Below are positions 35,334 to 44,877 of a stretch of 64,000 nucleotides of DNA, one piece after another. Both the position numbers and the translations under genes were made by a program. Source of the stretch: Leptospira chreensis (lineage in GTDB: Bacteria; Spirochaetota; Leptospiria; Leptospirales; Leptospiraceae); the NCBI RefSeq assembly GCF_016919165.1, contig NZ_JAFFPS010000055.1:26027-90026 (forward strand). Reading direction: 5' to 3'. The notes under the pieces were generated by a model. The model was not told the origin of the DNA, did no database searches, and saw only the letters and a program-made list of their open reading frames with translations. The first letter of the stretch is position 1. Each line of letters opens with the position of its first letter.

Positions 35334-36092
35334 TTAAAACTTAAACGACCAACCAAATTGTGCGGTTTTGTTATGTGCAGACGTATCTTCCCAAGCATCA
35401 AAGGCGCGAACGGCTCGAGACACTGCTAACGCAGCAAATACACCGACTGCGTTAGGTGATTCCCAAACATTCCCTGGGCCTTTTGAGTTGGCTAAATTGT
35501 CCCAAATATCTTTTTTATGAAGTTTATCTTGGGCATACATATAAGCCCCACCAGCCAAAATCAAATCACATAATAGATAAATACTCATACTCACAAATGT
35601 ATCTCGACCGGAAAACAAGGGAGAGTTCCACGAATTATAACCAACGGACGCCATTGGAGAAATTAAATTTAAACCTTGGGATACAACATGGTATTTTTCC
35701 GATAAAGGGACTGCTGATTCATGGGGAGGTTTTTGGAGAAGTTCCTGTTCCATAATTTCTTTCCACATCCTTTCCTGACCACGTCTTGGGGACTCAATGC
35801 GAATGATGGAATCGGGTGAAGTTTTCCCTACTTTCCCCACATAGATATTAAAATCATAGGGGTTTTTCCAACGGTTTTTGTATCGATAAACAAACCCTTG
35901 TGTTTTTTCATCTGCATAAAAATCAGGATCCAATTTATTTAAGAGCGCCACCAATCGAAGGTTAACATCTTCTGGACCACCAAGAATTTCTACGGTTTCA
36001 CCTGCAAAAAGAGAGTTAGTTAGAGTCGTGGAAAACAAAATAACAAAACAAAAATAAAAACCGAATGATCGGAATCCGTTAATCAATTTCAT
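35334..36092 (-). CDS. Exported hypothetical protein coupled to a CPBP protease
   Basis: About 252 residues from the ATG at 36092, which overlaps the upstream protease stop by four bases; longer starts would run into the protease gene. A signal peptide (~1-30) ends near LFAGET. The mature part contains VNLRLVALLNKLDPDF, and the C-terminal half has a hydrophobic segment (MSIYLLCDLILAGGAYMYAQD) and an aromatic C-terminus. No family recognised. Coupling to the protease suggests it is a partner or substrate. Confidence 0.7.
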   Translation of the reverse strand: MKLINGFRSFGFYFCFVILFSTTLTNSLFAGETVEILGGPEDVNLRLVALLNKLDPDFYADEKTQGFVYRYKNRWKNPYDFNIYVGKVGKTSPDSIIRIESPRRGQERMWKEIMEQELLQKPPHESAVPLSEKYHVVSQGLNLISPMASVGYNSWNSPLFSGRDTFVSMSIYLLCDLILAGGAYMYAQDKLHKKDIWDNLANSKGPGNVWESPNAVGVFAALAVSRAVRAFDAWEDTSAHNKTAQFGWSFKF

Positions 36093-36988
36093 GATTGGAC
36101 TCCAGGAAGTTGAAGGTATGCATTGATTAAACCTAATGAATTGTAAGTGGCATGACAAGCCATAGCGATCCAAATATTTCCTGTTTTAATATAAATATAT
36201 CCAAAGAACATTCCTACACCGCAGATGATGAATGGAATGGCAATGGATGTTCCCTCTCCATAATGAAGCCAACCAAAAAGTAAGGAAACAATGAACAAAC
36301 CTTCTTGGGCAAGATTTTTATCAATAAAGGCTTTTAACAAAAATCCTCTAAAAAAGATTTCCTCGAGAATTCCTGTAATGATCCCTACAACATAAATTCC
36401 CCAGGCGAGTAGGTATGTGTTCCCATGAATGGCATCATAAAGTTTTTTGGCAAACACTCCGGATTCCACAGGAACCGACATTTTTTCTAGTAACAAACCG
36501 AAGAGAACCACAACAATAAAACATAAAAACCCATTCGCAATCCCTCGGAGTAAAATGGGAACAGACAATTCGTCTTGGAGGTTTGTAACAGGAATTTGTA
36601 ATACTTTTTTATAAAGTAGATATCCCAAACCCACATAACACAAAAACCACGGAATGGAATGGCCTAAAAGATAATGAGGTTTTTCAGAAAAGACCTTATC
36701 GTAAAACTGAGATAAAAGCAAACTGGGATTCTCAGTCATTTCTTTCTGGAATTGTTCTTTGATGGGTGTTACAATTTTTTCATATTCAGTTAGCATGGTA
36801 CTAAAGTCCATCTTACCTTCCCAATACTCTTCGTAGAGGGGGACTAACTGGTCTTCGGGAATTCGATCACCGAGCACCGAATTGTTGACGAAGACTAAAA
36901 AAATAACGGAATAGAAGAAGGAACAAACATAAACGAGACCTAAGGAGTAGGCAGTCAGCCGGAAGATCTCAAAAAAACGATTCTGCAT
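36089..36988 (-). CDS. CPBP (CAAX/Abi) family intramembrane metalloprotease
   Basis: 299 residues with about eight membrane helices. The ABI motifs are present: EEIFFRGFLLKAF (EExxxR), FGWLHYG (His) and CHATYNSLG (His at the C-terminus). Members cleave prenylated or other membrane proteins; in bacteria the substrates are mostly unknown, and some give bacteriocin self-immunity. The exported protein at 35334 follows with a four-base overlap. Confidence 0.9.
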   Translation of the reverse strand: MQNRFFEIFRLTAYSLGLVYVCSFFYSVIFLVFVNNSVLGDRIPEDQLVPLYEEYWEGKMDFSTMLTEYEKIVTPIKEQFQKEMTENPSLLLSQFYDKVFSEKPHYLLGHSIPWFLCYVGLGYLLYKKVLQIPVTNLQDELSVPILLRGIANGFLCFIVVVLFGLLLEKMSVPVESGVFAKKLYDAIHGNTYLLAWGIYVVGIITGILEEIFFRGFLLKAFIDKNLAQEGLFIVSLLFGWLHYGEGTSIAIPFIICGVGMFFGYIYIKTGNIWIAMACHATYNSLGLINAYLQLPGVQS

Positions 36989-37066
36989 CTGCCTTACAGT
37001 TCCTCAATTTCGGCAAGAATCGTCATCGTTTTTTTGGGAAATGGTCGATATTCAAATTAGAAGATT

Positions 37067-37969
37067 ATGTCTAAAACCGTCGATTTTCTGAAATGGGCCC
37101 TGTTTCTCTGCAGTATTAGTGGATTTTTTCCACTCACCTCAGGCCCACTCACTCTAGCGAATTTGGAATATTCCAATCCTTCTTTAAAAAATCTTCGTTC
37201 CGAAATTAAAGAAAACTTACGAATCTCCAAATCAGGAGTTCGGAGAGAGGAACTCATCCCTCTCAAATACTACCAATACAAAGTACGCAAAGAGGATAAC
37301 TTTTTCAAAATCATGGCGCGTACGGGAATGGATTTAGAAACTCTATCTTCGGTCAATGAACTCAGCTCTCCGCATGATTTATCACCAGGGATGGTTTTAG
37401 AAATTCCCAATATGCGCGGAACCTTCCATCCAGAAGAAATCGCAGGTGATGAAAAAACCAAACTAACATTAGCTGATAAATATGATATCGATACAAATAA
37501 ATTACAATATGATTCAGAACGAGGGAAATGGTTTTTACCTGGAATTTCTATGGGAAAATCTGAAAAATCTTTTTTCTATGGATTTGGATTTCAATTCCCG
37601 TTAACAGAAGCACGTATCTCTTCTGGTTTTGGAAAGCGACTTGATCCATTTACTAAAAAGGATACCTTCCATGGTGGAATTGATTTAGCCGCCGAACAAG
37701 GATCAGACGTATTTGCCTCTATGGATGGTGAAGTCATCTTTAAAGGCAAACAAGGTGGTTATGGAAATTTAATCATTTTAAAACATAGTTTAGGCTATGA
37801 AACTCGTTACGGACATCTTTTTGATTTTAATATAAACGTTGGTCAGAAAGTAAAAAAGGGACAAAAAATTGGGGAAGTAGGACAAACAGGTAGAGCGACC
37901 GGTCCACATTTGCATTTTGAAATTAGAAGAAATTCAAAACGTGAAAGACCTATTTTTCAATCACATTAA
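37067..37969 (+). CDS. LysM-M23 peptidoglycan endopeptidase
   Basis: 300 residues. Signal-like N-terminus (~1-28); a LysM domain at ~65-115 (YKVRKEDNFFKIMARTGMDLETL...SPGMVLEIPN); and a C-terminal M23 domain at ~180-290, with zinc ligands in FHGGIDLA (His and Asp) and HLHFE. The GSGFGKRLDPF-type opening is present as SSGFGKRLDPF. It should cleave peptide cross-links in the cell wall during growth or division; EnvC/NlpD-like, though the catalytic His appear intact. Divergent from the CPBP protease. Confidence 0.93.
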   Translation: MSKTVDFLKWALFLCSISGFFPLTSGPLTLANLEYSNPSLKNLRSEIKENLRISKSGVRREELIPLKYYQYKVRKEDNFFKIMARTGMDLETLSSVNELSSPHDLSPGMVLEIPNMRGTFHPEEIAGDEKTKLTLADKYDIDTNKLQYDSERGKWFLPGISMGKSEKSFFYGFGFQFPLTEARISSGFGKRLDPFTKKDTFHGGIDLAAEQGSDVFASMDGEVIFKGKQGGYGNLIILKHSLGYETRYGHLFDFNINVGQKVKKGQKIGEVGQTGRATGPHLHFEIRRNSKRERPIFQSH

Positions 37970-38015
37970 AAAAAGATTTTACGTTACTTATTGATTCTTG
38001 TAATTCTGGGAATCA

Positions 38016-39191
38016 ATGGACTTTGAAATTCCCCAAGAAGTGGAAACACTTCGCAAAAACATCCAAACCTTCATCACTGATGAAATCATTCCTCTGGAAA
38101 AACATTATGACTATGAAAAAGGTCGGATGCCAGAAGACATCAACCAACAAGCGCGTGCTAAAGTAAAGGCTTTGGGTTTTTGGACACCGCACCTTCCTAA
38201 ATCAGAAGGTGGTTTGGGATTAGATTTAATTGGAACATGTATTATATTTAGTGAACTGGGTCGTTCTCCCATTGCTCCTTATATATTTAATTGTGATGCA
38301 CCCGATGAAGGGAACATGCATTTACTCTCTTTGGCAGCCACAGAAAAACAAAAAGAACTCATCTTACATCCCTTAATCAAAGGGAGCCTGCGAACTGGTT
38401 TTGCGATGACAGAACCTGCTCCCGGTGCTGGTTCCGATCCTACATCCTTACAAACCAATGCCGAAAAACAGGGTGATAAATACATTCTCAACGGACGCAA
38501 ATGGTACTGCACAGGGGCAAACGGCGCTAAGTATTTGATTGTGATGGCTAAGGTAAATGGAAGTTTCCGCAAAACTACAATGTTCCTTGTGCCAACCGAT
38601 GCCAAAGGTTACACTATGGTTCGAGAAATTGAACTTATGGGTTCTCATGGGCCTGGGGGACACTGCGAACTTAATTTTGAAAATGTGGAAGTTCCAGAGG
38701 ATATGGTTCTTGGTCGTGTGGGAGAAGGATTTCGTCTTTCTCAAGAAAGGCTTGGCCCGGCACGTTTGACTCATTGTATGCGTTGGACAGGGATGGCAAG
38801 ACGAGCTTTGTCGATTGCACGAAGTTATGCGAAAGAAAGAGAAGTGTTTAGTTCTCGGATTGCGGACCACCAAGGAATCCAATGGATGTTTGCGGAACGT
38901 GCCACAGAAATTGAAATGGCCTTCCTTCTCACATTAAAAGCTGCTTGGCTACTCAAAACAGGAAAAGATGCCCGCCAGGAAACCTCAATGGCAAAGTGGA
39001 AGGTGAGTGAATCTTTATGTAACACCATCGATATGGCGATTCAAATCTGTGGAGGAAAAGGATACTCCCGAGACCTTCCTCTCGAGTTGTTTTATCGAGA
39101 TGCCAGGGCGGCAAGAATTGCAGATGGGCCATCGGAAGTTCATAAAATGGTGATTGGCCGAAACTATGTATCAGAAAAATGGGATTTTTGA
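38016..39191 (+). CDS. Acyl-CoA dehydrogenase, ACAD10/11 and LvaC-like
   Basis: 391 residues with normal ACAD domains: [15 protein letters not shown] for FAD/substrate binding, then [13 protein letters not shown], and a C-terminal [33 protein letters not shown]. In most ACADs the C-terminal motif is YEGT with the catalytic Glu; here it is IADGPSEV, with Asp in place of Glu, as in ACAD10/11-type enzymes. It is six bases upstream of the kinase gene. Inference: it acts on a phosphorylated 4-hydroxyacyl-CoA made by the kinase, not as a standard fatty-acid dehydrogenase. Confidence 0.9.
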   Translation: MDFEIPQEVETLRKNIQTFITDEIIPLEKHYDYEKGRMPEDINQQARAKVKALGFWTPHLPKSEGGLGLDLIGTCIIFSELGRSPIAPYIFNCDAPDEGNMHLLSLAATEKQKELILHPLIKGSLRTGFAMTEPAPGAGSDPTSLQTNAEKQGDKYILNGRKWYCTGANGAKYLIVMAKVNGSFRKTTMFLVPTDAKGYTMVREIELMGSHGPGGHCELNFENVEVPEDMVLGRVGEGFRLSQERLGPARLTHCMRWTGMARRALSIARSYAKEREVFSSRIADHQGIQWMFAERATEIEMAFLLTLKAAWLLKTGKDARQETSMAKWKVSESLCNTIDMAIQICGGKGYSRDLPLELFYRDARAARIADGPSEVHKMVIGRNYVSEKWDF

Positions 39192-39197
39192 GAGCTC

Positions 39198-40226
39198 ATG
39201 GAAATTAAGGAATTACAGGAAAAAGTAGAACTCCACCTATCTGTAGTTTGGGGAGATAATGTAAAAATCTCTCACATCCATCATTTGAGTGGGGGAGCCT
39301 GCCAAGACAATTATGCCTTGGACTTGGCAACTCATACCGGTAAACAATCATTAGTCTTGCGTACAGACAAAGGTGCTAGTTTACTTTCTTCCCTTTCCAA
39401 ACGAGATGAGTTTAAAGTGGCTGAACTTGTTTACAAAGCCGGTGTCAAAACTCCGACACCCGTGTTCCTAGAAGAAACGCCAGACGTCATAGGTTCTCCG
39501 TTTTTCCTGATGGAAAAAATTGGTGGTAAGGCAACAGGTCGTTACATCACCAAAGACAAAGAATTAGATTCTTATCGTAAAACCAATATGGTTTCGGACT
39601 TAGCAGAAAATTTAGCCAAACTCCATACGGTAAAACCAAGTTTAGTTTCCGATGAAGAACTCAAACAAAAACTAAAATTTGTCACAGTAGACAACTATAT
39701 ATCTGTAGCTATAGATGATCTAAGACGGTCGTTAGACGAACTTCCCGAAGCCCATCCGGCCATTGAACTCTGTCTTGTTTGGTTAGAAACCCATGCTCCC
39801 TCCATTGATGAAATTGTTCTCGTTCATGGAGATTTTCGTACGGGGAACTTTATGATGAATGCCGAAGGACTCCAAGGAATTTTAGATTACGAGTTTGCCC
39901 ACTTTGGAGACCGCCACGAAGACATTGCTTGGTTGTGTATGCGTGACTGGAGGTTTGGTCGACTCAACAAAGAAGTGGGCGGTTTTGGAGATCGGAAAGA
40001 TTTTTACGATGCCTACCAAAAGACTTCTGGAATTGCAGTGGATCCTTTCAAAGTCAGCTTTTGGGAAATCATGGGGAACGTGCGCTGGGCCATTGGGAGT
40101 GCCCAACAAACAGAAAGACATCTTTCCGGTAAGGACAAGGGAATTGAGCTCGCAGCCATTGGCAGGCGAACTGCGGAAATGGAATGGGAAGCCATGCGAC
40201 TCATTGAAGAACTAAATCCAAAGTAA
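39198..40226 (+). CDS. APH-type phosphotransferase, LvaA/ACAD10-kinase-like
   Basis: 342 residues. The kinase core has HHLSGGACQDNYALD (nucleotide loop), VLVHGDFRTGNFMM (catalytic HGDxxxxN) and GILDYEFAHFGDRHEDIAWL (metal-binding DxE in place of DFG). The protein lies next to an ACAD gene, as the kinase half of mammalian ACAD10/11 is fused to its ACAD half. In Pseudomonas LvaA phosphorylates 4-hydroxyvaleryl-CoA. Inference: the same chemistry on 4-hydroxyacyl-CoAs here. Second gene of the five-gene operon. Confidence 0.9.
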   Translation: MEIKELQEKVELHLSVVWGDNVKISHIHHLSGGACQDNYALDLATHTGKQSLVLRTDKGASLLSSLSKRDEFKVAELVYKAGVKTPTPVFLEETPDVIGSPFFLMEKIGGKATGRYITKDKELDSYRKTNMVSDLAENLAKLHTVKPSLVSDEELKQKLKFVTVDNYISVAIDDLRRSLDELPEAHPAIELCLVWLETHAPSIDEIVLVHGDFRTGNFMMNAEGLQGILDYEFAHFGDRHEDIAWLCMRDWRFGRLNKEVGGFGDRKDFYDAYQKTSGIAVDPFKVSFWEIMGNVRWAIGSAQQTERHLSGKDKGIELAAIGRRTAEMEWEAMRLIEELNPK

Positions 40227-40327
40227 AAATGGGTTGTGTTTATGTCACTATTTGGTATTGAGAATCAAACTCATTTATCTTGACTCTAGGCCTAGACCAC
40301 TTTTCCTGGAAAGAGTCGGAGGTTCTT

Positions 40328-41086
40328 ATGCAACAAACTCTAGAATTAGGAATGGATGTCTTCCAATTGCCGCGGTATTGGGAAGAGTATCAATCTTTGG
40401 AAGCCCTCTATTGGGAAGGTGGTTTTGCTTCTGAATACCAACCCATCGTCTCTATTTTGGACAAAAAAACCGTCGCCTATGAGGCACTGGCAAGGTTCTA
40501 CACCAAGGGTGGAAAAATTCCTCCAGACCGAGCCTTCCAAATTTTGCATAATGATCCGGCTTTCTTCTTTGCCTTTGAGAAAAAATTGAAGGCTTTCCAG
40601 ATAGAGAATCGACCCGAAGGATTTCCTTTATTTTTGAATATGGATGCCCATGTGTTTAGTAAAGAAATTCATGCGGACCATTGGGAATCAGTTTTAGGAA
40701 GTCATAAAAACATTGTATGCGAATTGATTGAAAACACTGATTATGCTTCTGTTGAGGATTCCAAGTTTTGTATGAACCATCTCAGAAAAATGAATATTCC
40801 ATTTGCTTTGGATGATATTGGTGGACAAAACAATCTGTTTTGTTTTGAATTTTTAGAAGGTGCTAGTTATTTAAAATTCGATCGGCGTTGGTTGTCTTTA
40901 CTTCGGACTGATAAAAACTATGCCGAGATTTTGAAAGGGTTTTTGGCTTTCGCAAAACTGAATCGTATCAAATGTATTTTGGAAGGGATTGAAACCCCGG
41001 CCGATTTGGAAATCGCAACAAAAACTGGATTTGATTTAGGCCAAGGTTTTTTGTTTAAATACGGAACTTTACAATCTGTCGCCTAA
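40328..41086 (+). CDS. EAL-domain (c-di-GMP phosphodiesterase-like) protein
   Basis: About 252 residues from the ATG at 40328, which has GGAGG five bases upstream. Stand-alone EAL domain with the signature in YEALARF, then FLNMDAHVF, ELIEN, ALDDIGGQNN (the DDxG loop), LKFDR, EGIET and GQGFLFK, so most catalytic and metal residues of active EAL enzymes are present. It should hydrolyse or bind c-di-GMP. No GGDEF or sensor domain. Its place inside a metabolic operon is unusual. Confidence 0.9.
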   Translation: MQQTLELGMDVFQLPRYWEEYQSLEALYWEGGFASEYQPIVSILDKKTVAYEALARFYTKGGKIPPDRAFQILHNDPAFFFAFEKKLKAFQIENRPEGFPLFLNMDAHVFSKEIHADHWESVLGSHKNIVCELIENTDYASVEDSKFCMNHLRKMNIPFALDDIGGQNNLFCFEFLEGASYLKFDRRWLSLLRTDKNYAEILKGFLAFAKLNRIKCILEGIETPADLEIATKTGFDLGQGFLFKYGTLQSVA

Positions 41087-41107
41087 TTTTAATTAACGGA
41101 GTCATTC

Positions 41108-41539
41108 GTGCAATATAGACCAGAAACAAAAGAACTCATCTCCGCCATTCAGGATTTTTTAATGAAGGATCTGCTTCCTAAATTGGAAGGGGACGATTTA
41201 TTATCTTATAAGGCTTTGGTTTCTTGGAATATGCTGGGTGTGATTGCCAGAGAAACGGAATCACAAGAATTCGAATCTGATTGGGACCGTATCCTCTCTT
41301 TAAATTTAAAGATTTCAAAGTCAGAAACGGAATATGATCGGAACCAATTTTTAAATTTAAGTCGTAAGGAAAAATACAACCTTCTTCTGGATTGGAACAA
41401 ATCCTTTGCTAAAGAAATTCGGAACCAAACCAAAAGTAATACCGGTTTGGATTTAAAACCGAGTGGTTCTCTCTGGAATTTTGCTAAAAACCAATTGAAA
41501 GAAACACTGAACGTTTCCAATCCGAGGTTCCAAACCTAA
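41108..41539 (+). CDS. DUF6285 protein (LvaB-like)
   Basis: 143 residues from a GTG start with CGGAG ten bases upstream. The N-terminal part, MQYRPETKELISAIQDFLMKD followed by LVSWNMLGVIARE, matches the DUF6285 pattern (RP.. ELL.AV..FL ... AN.L.IV.RE). The C-terminal half is basic and variable. DUF6285 genes usually accompany APH-type kinase and ACAD genes; the small LvaB protein is required for LvaA kinase activity in Pseudomonas. Inference: a kinase activator. It abuts the next gene. Confidence 0.82.
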   Translation: MQYRPETKELISAIQDFLMKDLLPKLEGDDLLSYKALVSWNMLGVIARETESQEFESDWDRILSLNLKISKSETEYDRNQFLNLSRKEKYNLLLDWNKSFAKEIRNQTKSNTGLDLKPSGSLWNFAKNQLKETLNVSNPRFQT

Positions 41540-42253
41540 ATGTCTTTATTGTATTTGGTGCGGCATGGACAAGCTGACAGGCTTGGAAAAAATTATGACC
41601 AGTTAACAGAACATGGTTGGAAACAAGCAAAACTACTCGGCGCGTATTTCAAAAGCCAACGAATCGAATTTGATTCCGTTTATACTGGCACACTCAACCG
41701 TCAGAAACAAACAGCGCAAGGAATCATCGAAAGTTTTACGAACGATCAGTTTTGTATTCCCGAACCCGTAGAAAATTCAGCTTGGGACGAGTTTGATTCC
41801 AAAATGTGGCTCGGTCTTGCAGCTAAGATTCGTCATGCGAATGTTGGTTTTGCAAATTTATATGAATCTTATAAAAAGGCTTGGGAAGAAGGAAAAGAGG
41901 AAACAAGAGACTACTTCCAAGAACTCATTCAAATTGTTTTAAATGATTGGGTTCATGGAGTTTGGGATCCTGTGGAACCCTATACATTCCAAGAGTATGT
42001 GGATAAAGTATCTTCTGGCCCTAGACAAATTCCTGGAAACGTAAAGAGCACTCTTGTGGTTTCTTCCAGCACTCCCATTGCCATCATGATGGGTCTTTCT
42101 TGTAAAATGCGACCTGTGGAATTTCCGGTATTTATGAAATCGATTACCAATTCTTCTCTCAGTATCTTTCGTCGGGAGAAAGACCACTGGGAACCTGTGA
42201 GTTGGAATAATACCCCACATTTACCAGACCCTGATTTAGTAACTTTAGTATAA
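41540..42253 (+). CDS. Histidine phosphatase family protein
   Basis: 237 residues. The RHG motif (YLVRHGQAD) starts the protein; LTEHGWKQAKLLGAYF and the C-terminal TLVVSSSTPIAIMMGL replace the more usual second-His segment (GH or SHG), so the acid/base part may be altered. Phosphoglycerate-mutase-like phosphatase. It starts directly after the DUF6285 stop and is the last gene of the operon; a role in removing a phosphate from a pathway intermediate is possible. Confidence 0.88.
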   Translation: MSLLYLVRHGQADRLGKNYDQLTEHGWKQAKLLGAYFKSQRIEFDSVYTGTLNRQKQTAQGIIESFTNDQFCIPEPVENSAWDEFDSKMWLGLAAKIRHANVGFANLYESYKKAWEEGKEETRDYFQELIQIVLNDWVHGVWDPVEPYTFQEYVDKVSSGPRQIPGNVKSTLVVSSSTPIAIMMGLSCKMRPVEFPVFMKSITNSSLSIFRREKDHWEPVSWNNTPHLPDPDLVTLV

Positions 42254-42255
42254 AT

Positions 42256-42945
42256 CTATTGAGCAAAGGAAGAGAGAAGTTTGATTCTATTCTTTGCTTT
42301 TTGTCCCCATCCAGTTCTTGGAAAATTTTTATACAAATGATCCATAGCCGCTAATTCTTCCTCGTTGGACTTACTGTAACGAATGGTAATTTTTGGTTCT
42401 TCTTGGAATTTAAAATCGACAGTCACATGAAAACTTCCCAAAAACACAACAGTTCCCGGTTCTAAATCCACTCGTGATTTTTCAATGTCCTTTCGATCAA
42501 AGTCAATATCAATCTTAGTTGGTTGTTTTGTACTTCCGAATGCAAAGTCGGAAGCACCGCGATTTAATAGATGGACTGCATCGTGAATTTCATACTGGCC
42601 TTCCTTTAAATTTTGGAAGTAGTAGTAGTGTTCGGAGCTTTCATTGTATTCAAAAGTTTTGTCTCCTTTTTTCAAAGTTACCTTTTGAAATCTTGGATCA
42701 ATCAATTCATCCAAAACCATTTCATCTTTAACAATTGTCATATGAGCAATGATAAGACTACTTTGTGCGTTTTTAGGTCCAAAGCTGGAACATTCTGGGA
42801 ATAAATAAGTGATTAAAAATAAAATTAAAAGTTTTCGAAAGATCCCCGAAGTGATCTTTTCAAACTTTGAAATTTTTTTCTCCGATGAAGTAGGTTCTCC
42901 CTCGGATGGTGTTTCTAAATGCTGGTCAGAGTGATTGGAACTCAT
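42256..42945 (-). CDS. Hypothetical lipoprotein or membrane-anchored protein
   Basis: 229 residues. A polar 35-residue N-terminus precedes a membrane helix (~38-50) ending LFPEC, a possible lipobox in an unusual internal position. The exported part is beta-rich (LIIAHMTIVKDEMVLDELIDP, then VDLEPGTVVFLGSF) and ends in a helical YKNFPRTGWGQKAKNRIKL. No family recognised. Two bases separate it from the convergent phosphatase gene. A shorter start near the helix is possible, but no in-frame Met is present there. Confidence 0.65.
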   Translation of the reverse strand: MSSNHSDQHLETPSEGEPTSSEKKISKFEKITSGIFRKLLILFLITYLFPECSSFGPKNAQSSLIIAHMTIVKDEMVLDELIDPRFQKVTLKKGDKTFEYNESSEHYYYFQNLKEGQYEIHDAVHLLNRGASDFAFGSTKQPTKIDIDFDRKDIEKSRVDLEPGTVVFLGSFHVTVDFKFQEEPKITIRYSKSNEEELAAMDHLYKNFPRTGWGQKAKNRIKLLSSFAQ

Positions 42946-42959
42946 TGGCTTTTATTTCC

Positions 42960-43976
42960 TTAACCCATTGGGTATTGAATCTTTTTGGAAACAAGATTGA
43001 TTTCCGATAGGATCTCGTCCGACAAAATCACATCCGTTGCTTTCAAGGATTCTTCTAATTGAACTACGGTATTGGCACCGATAATGGTTGAGGCAACATA
43101 GTCATGTTGTTTACTCCAAGCAACGGAGAGGACAGTGGCACTCATTCCATATTTTTCGGCAATGGCCATCAGTTCTACTGTGGAGGCCAAGGTGTTTTCA
43201 TTCAAAAAACGATTGGCCATTCGTTTTTGCCTTTCCCCTTCTGCTATGTAACGAACAAACCGAGCTCCTTCTGGGGGAACCGTTCCGTTGTATTTACCTG
43301 TGAGCACACCACCTGCAAGTGGTGAATAAGGAAGTAAGGACACACCTTCTTTTCGACAAACTTGCGCTAACTCATCCTCAAAACGGCGATTAAGAATCGA
43401 AAAATTATTTTGAATGGAATCATAACGAATGAGATTGTGTTTCTCTGAAGTCCAAAGACTTTTCATAAGACCAAATGAGGTTTCATTCGAACAACCGGCA
43501 TAACGGATTTTTCCTTCCTCTTTTAATTCTGTCAGGGCTTCCATGGTTTCATCATAAGATACATCATGGTCTGGCCAATGGGTTTGGTACAAGTCGATGG
43601 TTTCTACACCTAATCGTTGTAAGGAACCTTCGATGGCACGACGGATATGGTATTTATCTAATGCCGTTTTTCCCTCGCGTAGCGGAGGACTGAACCAACC
43701 ATGACCGGGGCCTGCTACTTTGGTGGCGATGAGAATTCCGTCCCGAGGTTTGGTTTTTAACCATTTACCAAAAATTTCTTCAGTTCTATGAACCCATGAT
43801 TTTTTCGGGGGGACTGGATAAATCTCTGCAGTATCATAAAAATCGATCCCGGCATCATACGCACGATCTAAAATTCGGAACGCCTCGTCTTCGTTACACG
43901 ATGATCCAAAAGTCATGGTACCCATACAAATTTCGGATACCACCATTCCTGTTTTGCCCAGTCTTCGTTTTTTCAT
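42960..43976 (-). CDS. Aldo/keto reductase
   Basis: 338 residues, a TIM-barrel NADPH oxidoreductase. The catalytic tetrad can be placed: Asp and Tyr in FYDTAEIY, Lys in IATKVAG, His in QTHWPD. The C-terminal part [15 protein letters not shown] binds the cofactor phosphate. The [20 protein letters not shown] start is typical of the YajO/Tas-like group. One base separates it from the upstream acylphosphatase, so they form an operon with the Nudix gene. Confidence 0.95.
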   Translation of the reverse strand: MKKRRLGKTGMVVSEICMGTMTFGSSCNEDEAFRILDRAYDAGIDFYDTAEIYPVPPKKSWVHRTEEIFGKWLKTKPRDGILIATKVAGPGHGWFSPPLREGKTALDKYHIRRAIEGSLQRLGVETIDLYQTHWPDHDVSYDETMEALTELKEEGKIRYAGCSNETSFGLMKSLWTSEKHNLIRYDSIQNNFSILNRRFEDELAQVCRKEGVSLLPYSPLAGGVLTGKYNGTVPPEGARFVRYIAEGERQKRMANRFLNENTLASTVELMAIAEKYGMSATVLSVAWSKQHDYVASTIIGANTVVQLEESLKATDVILSDEILSEINLVSKKIQYPMG

Positions 43977-43977
43977 G

Positions 43978-44265
43978 TTATTTTTTAATTAAAAAAGTTC
44001 TGAATTGGTTTTTGGGATCACTCCAATCAATGACATGATCTTTTACTTTTGCTTTGGTCGGCCCGCGTTGCATGGCTCTATACAGATCTTCTATAAAAAG
44101 TTTGTCACCTTCTACAACCGCTTCTACTTCCCCATTGGGTAAGTTTTGTGTATAACCTTTGAGTCGCATCTCTTGGGCTTTTTGGAGGATGTAATAACGA
44201 AATCCGACCCCTTGCACCGTTCCTCGTATTACAATTCTCGCTCTTGCTTCTTCTGATTTTCCCAA
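43978..44265 (-). CDS. acyP: Acylphosphatase
   Basis: 95 residues, the family length. The catalytic Arg lies in [11 protein letters not shown] and the Asn in [17 protein letters not shown]. It hydrolyses acyl phosphates such as carbamoyl or acetyl phosphate in the cytoplasm. It lies between the Nudix gene and the aldo/keto reductase on one transcript. Confidence 0.95.
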   Translation of the reverse strand: MGKSEEARARIVIRGTVQGVGFRYYILQKAQEMRLKGYTQNLPNGEVEAVVEGDKLFIEDLYRAMQRGPTKAKVKDHVIDWSDPKNQFRTFLIKK

Positions 44266-44286
44266 TGAATGTCTCCTTTCTAGAAC

Positions 44287-44778
44287 TTACTTGGATTTTG
44301 ATTTCTCTGCAATGTAATTTTGGATGGCCGATTTAAAAAGAGGAACAAACTTCTCATAGACGGCTCGTTTGAATTCAACCACCGATGGGATGGTGTCTTC
44401 AATTTCCATAAACTGGATGGTTAAAAATTCTTGTTCGTGGTGGATCAAATCACATTCTTCTAAACTCCCATCCCAATGGAATAGAATCCATCTTTGTAAT
44501 TGGCCGCGGAATTTTTGTAAATGTGCATTGAGACCAAGGGAATTGGGAAAGTCGTAGGGAATCCAATCGGGATATTCCGTTACATAAATTGCCTTTTTGA
44601 TACCCAGTTCTTCATATAATTCTCGTTTAGCGGCATCCAAATAATCCTCGTTTTCATCAATGCCACCTTGAGGAAACTGCCAAGAACCTGGGAATTGTAC
44701 TCGTTCCCCGACGATTACTTTTCCTGAAGAGTTAAAAACCACCATGCCTACATTTTTGCGGTAGGGTTTGTCTGTCAT
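44287..44778 (-). CDS. rppH: RNA pyrophosphohydrolase-like Nudix hydrolase
   Basis: About 163 residues from the ATG at 44778, with AAGGA just upstream; an ATG at 44805 has no such site. The Nudix box is GGIDENEDYLDAAKRELYEELG with all conserved Glu. The start MTDKPYRKNVGMVVFN and QFPGSWQFPQGGI are typical of RppH, which removes pyrophosphate from 5' ends of mRNA, or of diadenosine polyphosphate hydrolases. First gene of a three-gene run. Confidence 0.9.
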   Translation of the reverse strand: MTDKPYRKNVGMVVFNSSGKVIVGERVQFPGSWQFPQGGIDENEDYLDAAKRELYEELGIKKAIYVTEYPDWIPYDFPNSLGLNAHLQKFRGQLQRWILFHWDGSLEECDLIHHEQEFLTIQFMEIEDTIPSVVEFKRAVYEKFVPLFKSAIQNYIAEKSKSK

Positions 44779-44877
44779 AATCCTTAGAATACCTCTATCA
44801 TTCATTTTCGCAAGAAATTCCTGAATTTTTTGTTTCTCCGTAAGTCCGAGGTTCCAATCTTGGGATTAGGAGAGACT

